A stretch of DNA of 8,509 bases from an uncultured Bacteroides sp. (GTDB lineage: Bacteria; Bacteroidota; Bacteroidia; Bacteroidales; Bacteroidaceae): the NCBI GenBank assembly GCA_900557355.1, contig USSR01000274.1, positions 1 through 8,509 of the forward strand, written 5' to 3'. The position numbers and the translations under genes were made by a program. Under the pieces are notes generated by a model, which saw only the letters and a program-made list of their open reading frames with translations, was not told the origin of the DNA and did no database searches. Of the stretch, positions 1 to 6,775 are shown in pieces; the first letter of the stretch is position 1; each line of letters starts with the position of its first letter.

Positions 1-1
1 T

Positions 2-1507
2 CCGGAACAAGGAGAGGCGGACGGACTTTACCTTCCTTACAGCTATGTAGCCAATGTATTAGTAGACGGCAAGCCCTTCTATGCAAATGCTAAAATCATT
101 GGAGATTTTGCCTTTAACTGGATGAAAAGCTCGCATACGCTGAAAGTTGGTGCGGAATGGAACTTCAGCAAGAATTTCGGAGACGGACAGGTGTACGACA
201 CCACCCGCCCGCTGAATACATCATCGACCACTCGTCCAAGAAGTTATAATGATATCCCTGCCCGGCAGGATGTATCTGTTTATGCAGAAGAACAAATGAA
301 GCTATCTCTCGGCAAGCACGAACTGTTTCTCTCAGCAGGTGTACGAGCCAATTCTTTGCTGGGGTTATCCGGCGACTACGCTATTCAAGGAAAAATATAC
401 CTCGACCCCCGCTTTAACCTGAAGTGGCAACTCCCTGCCCTGGGTGCCAATGAGGATTGGCTGATTGACATATCCGCCGGCATCGGCTGGTTGTCTAAAC
501 TTCCAACCACTGCACAGCTATATCCGGATGCCAGATATGTAGATGTAGTGCAACTGAACTACTATCATAACAATGCCGATTACCGACGCATCAATATGAT
601 GACCTACAAATGGGATAATACGAACTATGACCTGGAGCCTGCACGCAACCAGAAGTGGGAAGTGCGCCTGAATGTGGCACATAAAGGGAACCTGTTCTCC
701 GTCACCTATTTTCAGGAACGCATGAACAATGCTTTCCGCGATATTTCCTATTACCGCACACTGGCTTATAAAAAGTATGATACCTCTTCCATCAACTCTT
801 CCGAACTGACCGGACCGCCCGCACTGGAAGGGCTAGCCTATGCTGAAGATACTTTAATCAACGCCTACAAAATGGCCGGAAACGGTACACGCGTACGTAA
901 GCAGGGTGTGGAGTTCACTTTCTCGTCCCAGCGCATCAAGCAACTGAAAACCAGATTTACCGTCACCGGCGCCTGGCTGAAAACAACTTATAGCAATAGT
1001 ATGCCCGAATATAAAGAGTCATCCATCATACTGAACGGAGAGCAACTGCAATACGTAGGTTTGTATGACTGGGAAAGCGGCTCCACCAACGAGGTATTCA
1101 ATACGAATGTCACTGCCGACACCTATCTGAACAATATAGGAATGGCTTTCTCCGTGACGGCACAGTGCACCTGGTACACCGCCAACCAAAGCCTCTGGAA
1201 CAACGGAACACCGGTGAGCTACGTAGATAAAGGCGGAAAAGTACATCTCTTCACAGCAGCTGACGCCACGGACGTACAGTTGCAACACTTAGTAAACAAA
1301 TATGCCGACGATTACTTCAACCGCAAAGTGGTTCCCTTTGAAATGGGCATCAACCTGAAAGCGACCAAAGAAATCGGGAAGTATATGCAACTTTCATTAT
1401 TCGTGAACCGCTTGCTGAATGTAGCGCCCATATATCACAGTGGCACGAGGGAGGTAAAGCGCATTTATAATCCATACTTCGGAATGGAAGCCAATTTAAG
1501 ATTCTAA
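2..1507 (+). CDS. TonB-dependent outer-membrane receptor, C-terminal part (5' truncated by window edge)
   Basis: The frame is open from base 2, so the visible part is 501 residues; the ATG at 122 is internal and not the start. The signal peptide, TonB box and plug domain lie outside the window. What is visible is typical of a receptor barrel: alternating polar/aromatic beta-strands (for example DVSVYAEEQMKL near residue 90 of the visible part), long polar loops rich in Asn, Tyr and Thr, and a last strand ending Asn-Leu-Arg-Phe. A terminal Phe is the usual BAM-recognised end of outer-membrane barrels. Such receptors import siderophores, haem, vitamins or glycans using TonB energy. No SusD-type gene follows, which argues against a glycan-uptake pair, and the downstream PepSY gene favours a metal or metal-chelate substrate by inference. 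The next gene starts 21 bases after the stop. Confidence 0.88.
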   Translation, partial: PEQGEADGLYLPYSYVANVLVDGKPFYANAKIIGDFAFNWMKSSHTLKVGAEWNFSKNFGDGQVYDTTRPLNTSSTTRPRSYNDIPARQDVSVYAEEQMKLSLGKHELFLSAGVRANSLLGLSGDYAIQGKIYLDPRFNLKWQLPALGANEDWLIDISAGIGWLSKLPTTAQLYPDARYVDVVQLNYYHNNADYRRINMMTYKWDNTNYDLEPARNQKWEVRLNVAHKGNLFSVTYFQERMNNAFRDISYYRTLAYKKYDTSSINSSELTGPPALEGLAYAEDTLINAYKMAGNGTRVRKQGVEFTFSSQRIKQLKTRFTVTGAWLKTTYSNSMPEYKESSIILNGEQLQYVGLYDWESGSTNEVFNTNVTADTYLNNIGMAFSVTAQCTWYTANQSLWNNGTPVSYVDKGGKVHLFTAADATDVQLQHLVNKYADDYFNRKVVPFEMGINLKATKEIGKYMQLSLFVNRLLNVAPIYHSGTREVKRIYNPYFGMEANLRF

Positions 1508-1528
1508 TAAATATAAAAACAACAGATT

Positions 1529-2842
1529 ATGATGAAGAAAGTAAAGTATTTCGCATGGGCACTCCTGCTGGCAGGGGGCTTTGCAATGACCGCTTGTAGC
1601 GACGACGACGTTGCCACTACGCAGGTAGACATGGAATTGAATGTCATCAACAGTATCGGAGACGACCTGACCGTCAAGACGGGAACATACACGTTTACCA
1701 ATATCAGTACCGGGCTTGAAACGAAAATCGACCACACCTCTACCCTGACCCGTGCGGCAACCCAAAGCGCACTGGCCACGCTGACCGACGGTCTGTATAA
1801 CGTAACTTTTATAGGTACCGCATCCTATAGTTACAAGGAAACCCAGATTATAACCAATGAGGACGGAGAAGAAGAAACGGTAGAAGTAACCAAGACCGCT
1901 GATGTTGACGTTCAAGGCGCCAAGCAGAACATTGAAGTAAAAGGTGGAACCGTATCATTGAACCTGCCCATCTATGTGCTGAACAAGGATGAAAGAGGTG
2001 ATTTTGTCATTGCAGAGATCTTTGCTGCCGGAACCTTGAATGCGGAAACAAACAAGCAGTATAACGGTGACCAATATATCCGCATCCACAACAACTCTTC
2101 CGAAACGCTGTATGCCGACGGACTGGTATTGCTTGAATCTAAATTCTTGACTGTTACCAAAAATGATTACACTCCGGACATCATGGAGGAAGCCATGACC
2201 GTGCAGGTGATAGCCATGGTTCCCGGAAACGGTACAGACTATCCGGTATTACCGGGAGAAAGCATCACCATTTGTGATAATGCTATAAACCATAAAGAAG
2301 CCAACCCCGGTTCGGCCGACCTGAGCAAGGCTGATTTTGAATGGTACACCCAGTCTACCAGCACCTCCAACCCGGATATAGACAATCCGGATGTACCCAA
2401 CCTGGACATGATGTACAATTACACCAAAACCGTTTGGGTATTGGCTAAACAAGGCAACAGGTCATACGCTATCGGACGGCTACCAGCAGGAATGACTTCC
2501 GAACAATACTTGGAAGAGTACACCTACGACTATACTTATACACTGGCAACCGGAAACCAATCTAAAGTATTCACCGAATACAAATTCCCCAATAGCTGGA
2601 TTATAGATGCTATCAACATGAGTCCGAAGAACAAATATGTATGGAACGTGACAAGCATGGCATTGGATATGGGATATACTTATATAGGTGTGAACAGCAC
2701 GATTGCCGAAAACTATGGTAAGGCCATTGTCCGCAGAACAGCCTACACCACCGAAGACGGACGCAAAGTATTGCAGGATACCAATAACTCAAGCGTAGAC
2801 TTTGAGCCTTCGGTACGCGCAACCCTCTTACCGGCCCAATAA
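1529..2842 (+). CDS. Probable surface-exposed lipoprotein, DUF4876-like
   Basis: This is a 437-residue protein with a lipoprotein signal: basic Lys3-Lys6, a hydrophobic stretch from about 8 to 20, and lipobox Met20-Thr-Ala-Cys23. Residues after the Cys are Ser-Asp-Asp-Asp, which matches the acidic export signal described for surface lipoproteins of Bacteroides, so display on the cell surface is likely. Residues 32-145 look like an Ig-like or carboxypeptidase-regulatory beta-sandwich (GTYTFTNISTGLE, LTDGLYNVTF). From 159 the pattern DFVIAEIFAAGT ... GDQYIRIHNNS ... YADGL resembles lamin-tail-like folds and is what I recall of DUF4876. Two ATGs in tandem (1529, 1532) make the start uncertain by one codon. 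It sits between two outer-membrane barrels, so a partner role at the surface (substrate capture or a receptor cap) is a reasonable inference. No catalytic motif is visible. Confidence 0.82.
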   Translation: MMKKVKYFAWALLLAGGFAMTACSDDDVATTQVDMELNVINSIGDDLTVKTGTYTFTNISTGLETKIDHTSTLTRAATQSALATLTDGLYNVTFIGTASYSYKETQIITNEDGEEETVEVTKTADVDVQGAKQNIEVKGGTVSLNLPIYVLNKDERGDFVIAEIFAAGTLNAETNKQYNGDQYIRIHNNSSETLYADGLVLLESKFLTVTKNDYTPDIMEEAMTVQVIAMVPGNGTDYPVLPGESITICDNAINHKEANPGSADLSKADFEWYTQSTSTSNPDIDNPDVPNLDMMYNYTKTVWVLAKQGNRSYAIGRLPAGMTSEQYLEEYTYDYTYTLATGNQSKVFTEYKFPNSWIIDAINMSPKNKYVWNVTSMALDMGYTYIGVNSTIAENYGKAIVRRTAYTTEDGRKVLQDTNNSSVDFEPSVRATLLPAQ

Positions 2843-2856
2843 TTAAGAGATTAAGC

Positions 2857-4398
2857 ATGAGACAACGTTTCCTTATCATATTGACCGCAATAATCCTGTT
2901 GCCCCTACGAGTGGTTGCAGCAGATACGCTTACTGTCAAAGAAAAACTATTGTCGGAATACAGTCGGACGGCTGTATTCCGCAACCAGGTGTGGCAGAAT
3001 GCCGCCATCCGTTTCGACCAGCGTCCTTTCAGCCTGACAAGCGTCAGCGTGAAGGGACTGTACGAGCAACGTGGCGACGCCGCATTGGCACAGGAAGGAA
3101 ACAGGAGAAAAGATTTCAGTGCAGAAGTAAACTCTTTCGTCGTACTGAATCCGCGCAACCGGCTCTTCGGACAAGCCTCCTACCGCAATGGACGCAGGGA
3201 AAATGTGGTTTGGAATGAGAATTCCGACTACTCTCTCCTCTACCCTTATGTAGTGGGCGACTCCATCGGCGGCTTCATGAAAGAAGAAGAGTATAAATTC
3301 TCCGGAGGATATGCCTACCGCTTCGGCGAATGGACTGCCGGTGCCGAACTGGGTTATCGCGCAGTGATTGCTTACCGCGACAAAGCCCCGCGTCCGCGTA
3401 ACATAATTTCCGATTTACAGGCAACCCTCGCACTTTCACGCAACCTAAGCGGGAAATATAACTTAGGCCTTGCAATGCAAGCCCGCAAATACAATCAGAA
3501 AAGTGAAATCACATTCCTTGCCGACAAAGGTTCCACATCCGTCTATCAGATGCTCGGACTGGGTATGGACTATGTGCGCTTTGCGGGAACGCAGACCAGC
3601 ACCCGCTACACAGGCGAAGGCATAGGTGGCAGCGTCGATTTGCTTCCGGTGAGCAACGATGGCGAGAACAACGGCTTTTCCGCTTCATTGCGGGCGGACT
3701 ACTTCCACTTGACCAAAGAGTTATCCAGCACCAATTATACTCCCATCAATGAAATAAAGAACGTAGACGTTTCGCTGGAAACCGCATGGACCCGTTGCAA
3801 CCGTGAATGGGGATATGGAGTGCACTTGCTTGCCGCATTGCAACAACGAACAGGTGTTGAAAACATCTTCGGCGAACCGTCCGGTACCATTTATCCCCAA
3901 ATCAGCAGTGTGGACCAGTTCAAAAATACGACACTGAAAGCCGGACTGAAAGGCAGGATAGGACAATGCCTCAACGGGAACCGCCGCTGGGGATGGACTC
4001 TGCTCCCCACCGCCGGCTACTGGCAGACGAAACCCGAATATAAAGGAAACGGACGCTACGTTAAAATGGCCTCTGCAAGCGGCGGACTGGAAGCGCAATC
4101 TCTCTGGAAAGCATCGAGAATGCTATTATCGGCAAGCCTTGCCGGAGGATATACTACCAATGTGAAGGCCGATTATTCTCTGACGGGACTGGACGGCAAA
4201 GGACCGGTAGGCAGCACTTTACTCTCCAACATCGATTACCTGAGTGACGACCACGCCTCCGTTGCCCTCAAACTGCGCGGGGATTATATACTCAATGATC
4301 GGTATGCCGTATTCCTCTCAGCCAACTGGCTGCATCAGGAATATGATAAATGTGGTGGGACAGACCGGATAGAGGTATCTCTGGGAGTTACTTTCTAA
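2857..4398 (+). CDS. Outer-membrane beta-barrel protein, DUF6850-like
   Basis: This is a 513-residue protein with a cleavable signal peptide: Arg2-Arg4, hydrophobic core about 5-17, and a probable cut near Val-Ala-Ala at 20-22. There is no lipobox Cys. The mature part is a run of amphipathic strands with aromatic girdles and repeated Gly-Tyr and Leu-Gly motifs (KFSGGYAYRFGEW, AGAELGYRAVIAY, LGLGMDYVRF, VALKLRGDYIL). It ends in Val-Thr-Phe, the aromatic end typical of outer-membrane barrels. No plug domain or TonB box is seen, so it is not a second TonB-dependent receptor. The pattern agrees with the Bacteroidetes family I recall as DUF6850, whose function is unknown. It starts 14 bases after the lipoprotein gene and probably works with it and the upstream receptor. 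A passive pore, an assembly partner or an adhesin-like barrel are all possible. Confidence 0.78.
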   Translation: MRQRFLIILTAIILLPLRVVAADTLTVKEKLLSEYSRTAVFRNQVWQNAAIRFDQRPFSLTSVSVKGLYEQRGDAALAQEGNRRKDFSAEVNSFVVLNPRNRLFGQASYRNGRRENVVWNENSDYSLLYPYVVGDSIGGFMKEEEYKFSGGYAYRFGEWTAGAELGYRAVIAYRDKAPRPRNIISDLQATLALSRNLSGKYNLGLAMQARKYNQKSEITFLADKGSTSVYQMLGLGMDYVRFAGTQTSTRYTGEGIGGSVDLLPVSNDGENNGFSASLRADYFHLTKELSSTNYTPINEIKNVDVSLETAWTRCNREWGYGVHLLAALQQRTGVENIFGEPSGTIYPQISSVDQFKNTTLKAGLKGRIGQCLNGNRRWGWTLLPTAGYWQTKPEYKGNGRYVKMASASGGLEAQSLWKASRMLLSASLAGGYTTNVKADYSLTGLDGKGPVGSTLLSNIDYLSDDHASVALKLRGDYILNDRYAVFLSANWLHQEYDKCGGTDRIEVSLGVTF

Positions 4399-4434
4399 CA
4401 ATAATAATAACTAACAATAAAACAAAAAACAACA

Positions 4435-5019
4435 ATGAGTACTAAAACATTATCAATCGCAGCCGCCATCATGGCGTTATTCTTTATCGGAACTTCTTGC
4501 AACAACAAGCAGAAGAACACCGAAGAAACCGCAACCACCGAACAGACCACCGGTGCAATGGAAATAGACGATCTTCTGGCTAACGCCGAGTCACTGACCG
4601 ACCAGGAAGTCACCATCGAAGGTGTATGTACACATGCCTGCAAGCACGGCGCTACCAAAATCTTCCTGATGGGTAGCGACGACACACAGACCATCCGTGT
4701 AGAAGCAGCCAAACTGGGTTCTTTCGATACGAAGTGCGTCAACAGTATCGTTCGCGTCACCGGAACCCTGAAGGAACAACGTGTGGACGAAGCTTATCTG
4801 CAACAATGGGAATCACGCTTGAAAGCTGCCGCTACCGAAAAGCACGGTGAAGGCGAAGCCGGATGCAGCACCGAGAAGAAAGCACGCGGCGAAACAGCCA
4901 ATACGCCCGAAGCACGTATCGCTGACTTCCGCGCTAAAATAGCCAAGCGTCAGGCCGAATCAGGAAAGCCCTATCTGTCATTCTATTATATGGAAGCCGC
5001 CAACTATGAAATTCAGTAA
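4435..5019 (+). CDS. Periplasmic OB-fold-like lipoprotein with CxHxCxH motif
   Basis: This is a 194-residue protein. Residues 1-21 form a lipoprotein-type signal and Cys22 is the probable lipidated residue. The lipobox Gly19-Thr-Ser-Cys22 is non-canonical at -3. The following Asn-Asn-Lys-Gln-Lys is not acidic, so it probably faces the periplasm instead of the surface. A Thr/Glu-rich linker (29-41) leads to a compact beta-rich domain at about 44-117 (EVTIEGVCTHAC, TKIFLMGSDD, TIRVEAAKLG, SIVRVTGTLKE) with the strand order and Gly pattern of an OB fold. Within it lie Cys65, His67, Cys69 and His71, a likely metal-binding cluster; Cys101, His137 and Cys144 are further candidate ligands. Residues 118-175 are charged and probably helical. 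Its gene overlaps the PepSY gene by 14 bases, implying coupled expression. A metal chaperone, sensor or redox role is inferred and not proven. Confidence 0.78.
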   Translation: MSTKTLSIAAAIMALFFIGTSCNNKQKNTEETATTEQTTGAMEIDDLLANAESLTDQEVTIEGVCTHACKHGATKIFLMGSDDTQTIRVEAAKLGSFDTKCVNSIVRVTGTLKEQRVDEAYLQQWESRLKAAATEKHGEGEAGCSTEKKARGETANTPEARIADFRAKIAKRQAESGKPYLSFYYMEAANYEIQ

Positions 5020-5578
5020 GGCGGGAACCGCATTTCGGAAATGGAGCCGGATAATCCACCGGGACCTCTCATTCTTCTTCTCGGGGATGGTATTGATATA
5101 TGCCATCTCCGGAATTGTGATGAACCACCGGAATACGATCAATCCCAATTACTCGGTAGAGCGACAGGAATATACCATTACCAAAGTGATGCCCCCGCAG
5201 GCCGGAATGAAAAAGGATGATGTCCTGGAACTGCTGGCACCACTCGGTGAAGAAAAGAACTATACCAAACATTACTTCCCGAAGGAAAACCAGATGAAGG
5301 TATTCCTCAAAGGCGGTTCCAACCTGATGGTCAATCTGCAGACCAAGCAAGCCGTTTACGAGAAGCTGACACGTCGTCCGTTGATAAGCGCCCTGACCAA
5401 GCTGCATTACAATCCCGGAAGATGGTGGACTCACTTCGCAGATGTGTTTGCCGTAGGACTCATCATTATTACCGTCACGGGAATGGTGATGCTGAAAGGA
5501 CCAAAAGGCTTGTGGGGACGCGGAGGTATAGAACTTGCAGCAGGTATACTGATTCCGCTACTTTTTCTATTTCTATAA
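5006..5578 (+). CDS. PepSY-associated transmembrane protein, candidate inner-membrane haem/metal-chelate reductase component
   Basis: This is a 190-residue inner-membrane protein. Helix 1 (about 20-39) carries the family-like pattern His18-Arg-Asp-Leu-Ser-Phe and ends at Asn40-His41. A periplasmic PepSY-like segment spans about 48-122. Helix 2 (about 143-163) is preceded by Leu-His134-Tyr and Trp-Trp-Thr-His143. Helix 3 (173-190) ends the protein. The paired histidines at the membrane edges resemble the bis-His haem ligands known from PepSY/FoxB-type ferric-siderophore reductases and related Bacteroides proteins. The size is that of the short, single-PepSY versions and does not suggest truncation. 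The start at 5006 lies inside the last codons of the preceding lipoprotein gene and shares 14 bases with it in another frame. The role in reducing or releasing an imported metal chelate is inferred from family and context. Confidence 0.82.
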   Translation: MKFSKAGTAFRKWSRIIHRDLSFFFSGMVLIYAISGIVMNHRNTINPNYSVERQEYTITKVMPPQAGMKKDDVLELLAPLGEEKNYTKHYFPKENQMKVFLKGGSNLMVNLQTKQAVYEKLTRRPLISALTKLHYNPGRWWTHFADVFAVGLIIITVTGMVMLKGPKGLWGRGGIELAAGILIPLLFLFL

Positions 5579-5872
5579 ACGACTCAAGCTTCGCATATAG
5601 CCTGAGGTATAAGCATTGGTTAGCAATCTAATTATCAAAGCATTGCATTTACCGAGCATTTACCACAAGAGGTAAAAGCATTTACCGCAGGATGTAACGG
5701 CCTTTACCCCGTATTGTAACGCTCTTTACCTCGGTATGTAACGGCCTTTACCCCGGCATGTAAATGGAGTTACCATTTGGGGTAAACAGAATTACCTACA
5801 GGAGTTCCGAGATCAATCCATGCAGCTAACGAGTAATTAAAATAGGTTCAATACTAAAAACAAAAGATATCA
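5579..5872. other. Intergenic region between the two gene sets, with phased repeat array
   Basis: These 294 bases carry no plausible gene. The first part (5579-5644) is AT-rich and has no convincing hairpin plus T-run terminator. The middle holds the phased 11-base array. The last part (about 5799-5872) is A-rich leader leading into the ABC transporter gene, and any promoter for that gene probably lies here. The sequence TAGGTTCA at 5843-5850 only partly fits the Bacteroides -7 consensus TAnnTTTG, and no matching TTTG box is seen at the expected distance upstream. Confidence 0.8.
5645..5798. repeat. Phased 11-bp array of alternating TTACC / GGTAA elements
   Basis: Fourteen consecutive 11-base units fit without any insertion or deletion, each with a five-base core at unit positions 5-9. 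Cores start at 5649, 5660, 5671, 5682, 5693, 5704, 5715, 5726, 5737, 5748, 5759, 5770, 5781 and 5792. Eight are TTACC. Six are its inverse, as GGTAA (5671, 5781) or TGTAA (5693, 5715, 5737, 5759). After the first two units the orientation alternates strictly, so there is also a 22-base higher-order unit and overlapping dyads of the form TTAC-N8-GTAA. A 20-base stretch is repeated exactly at 5692-5711 and 5736-5755, 44 bases apart. The bases between cores vary while the spacing is fixed, which suggests selection on spacing, as expected for cooperative protein binding on one face of the helix. Unit identity is seen directly; the regulatory role is inference. Confidence 0.9.
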
Positions 5873-6760
5873 ATGGAGAATATCATTGAATGCAATAACC
5901 TGACGCACTATTATGGCAAACGGTTAATTTACGAAAACCTCAGCTTCAGCGTGCCTAAAGGGCGCATCCTGGGACTGCTGGGAAAGAATGGTACAGGAAA
6001 AACCACAACGATCAATATATTGAGCGGTTACCTGAAACCCCGCTCCGGCCAATGTTCCATCTTCGGACAGGACATTCAGGCCATGCATCCTTCGACGCGC
6101 CGTAATATCGGCCTGCTCATCGAGGGACACGTGCAATATCAGTTCATGACCATCCGGGAGATTGAGAAGTTTTATTCTGCTTTCTATCCGGGACAGTGGC
6201 GCAAAGAAGCGTACTACGACCTGATGGACAAACTGAAAGTAGCTGCCGGACAACGCATCTCGCGTATGTCGTGCGGACAACGTTCGCAAGTGGCACTGGG
6301 ACTTATCCTGGCACAAAACCCAGAATTGCTGGTACTGGACGATTTCTCTCTCGGTCTGGATCCCGGCTACCGCCGTCTCTTCGTGGACTATCTGCGTGAC
6401 TATGCCCGCTCGGAAAACAAAACTGTTTTCCTGACCTCGCACATCATTCAGGATATGGAACGGCTGGTAGACGACTGCATCATCATGGATTACGGACGCA
6501 TCCTCATCCAGCAGCCCGTAAAGGAACTGCTGGACACGATACGCCGCTATACCTGCACGTTGCCCGAAGGTTACAAGATGCCGGAAGATAAGGATTTCTA
6601 CCATCCGTCTCTTATCAGAAATACGCTGGAAACCTTCTCGTTCCTGCCTCAACAAGAAGTAGAAAACCGTTTCAAAGCCCTGCAAGTGCCTTACAGCGAT
6701 TTGAAATGCGAGACTGTAAACCTGGAAGATGCTTTTATCGGACTAACGGGAAAATACTAA
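5873..6760 (+). CDS. ABC transporter ATP-binding protein
   Basis: This is a 295-residue cytoplasmic ATPase. Walker A is Gly37-Lys-Asn-Gly-Thr-Gly-Lys43-Thr-Thr; the signature motif is degenerate (Met132-Ser-Cys-Gly-Gln136 in place of Leu-Ser-Gly-Gly-Gln); Walker B is Leu-Leu-Val-Leu-Asp156 followed by Asp157 where a catalytic Glu is usual; the D-loop follows at Leu160-Gly-Leu-Asp163; the H-loop His190 is in Thr-Ser-His. At the Q-loop position there is Ile83-Glu84 and no clear Gln. After about residue 215 comes a roughly 80-residue C-terminal extension of unknown role, ending in the EDAFIGLTG pattern common in ABC-2 export ATPases. The permease gene starts 15 bases downstream, so the two form one transporter, probably an exporter of unknown substrate. 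The leader is A-rich with no Shine-Dalgarno sequence, and the ATG at 5873 is the first in frame after the array. Confidence 0.93.
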   Translation: MENIIECNNLTHYYGKRLIYENLSFSVPKGRILGLLGKNGTGKTTTINILSGYLKPRSGQCSIFGQDIQAMHPSTRRNIGLLIEGHVQYQFMTIREIEKFYSAFYPGQWRKEAYYDLMDKLKVAAGQRISRMSCGQRSQVALGLILAQNPELLVLDDFSLGLDPGYRRLFVDYLRDYARSENKTVFLTSHIIQDMERLVDDCIIMDYGRILIQQPVKELLDTIRRYTCTLPEGYKMPEDKDFYHPSLIRNTLETFSFLPQQEVENRFKALQVPYSDLKCETVNLEDAFIGLTGKY

Positions 6761-6775
6761 TAACCAATAACTATT

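Noticed and set aside
122..124. ATG at 122 as the start of the first gene
   Set aside because: The same frame is open upstream to the window edge and the upstream translation continues the barrel pattern, so the ATG is an internal Met codon.
2613..3158. 181-codon minus-strand open frame across the lipoprotein/barrel junction
   Set aside because: It overlaps two well-supported genes on the other strand, and its product has no coherent domain pattern.
5588..5614. Possible terminator after the PepSY gene (GCTT ... AAGC)
   Set aside because: The stem is only about four pairs with a large loop and there is no following T-run.
5645..5798. The repeats as a CRISPR array
   Set aside because: Units are 11 bases (22 as pairs), too short for CRISPR repeats, with no unique spacers of normal length, alternating orientation, and no cas genes in the window.
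5843..5850. Possible Bacteroides -7 promoter box (TAGGTTCA) before the ABC gene
   Set aside because: It matches TAnnTTTG only in part, and no TTTG box lies at the expected distance upstream, so it is too weak to list as a feature.
5924..6685. 253-codon open frame on the minus strand opposite the ABC ATPase gene
   Set aside because: It lies entirely antisense to a gene with intact Walker motifs. Its translation shows no recognisable domain and is explained by codon bias of the real gene.
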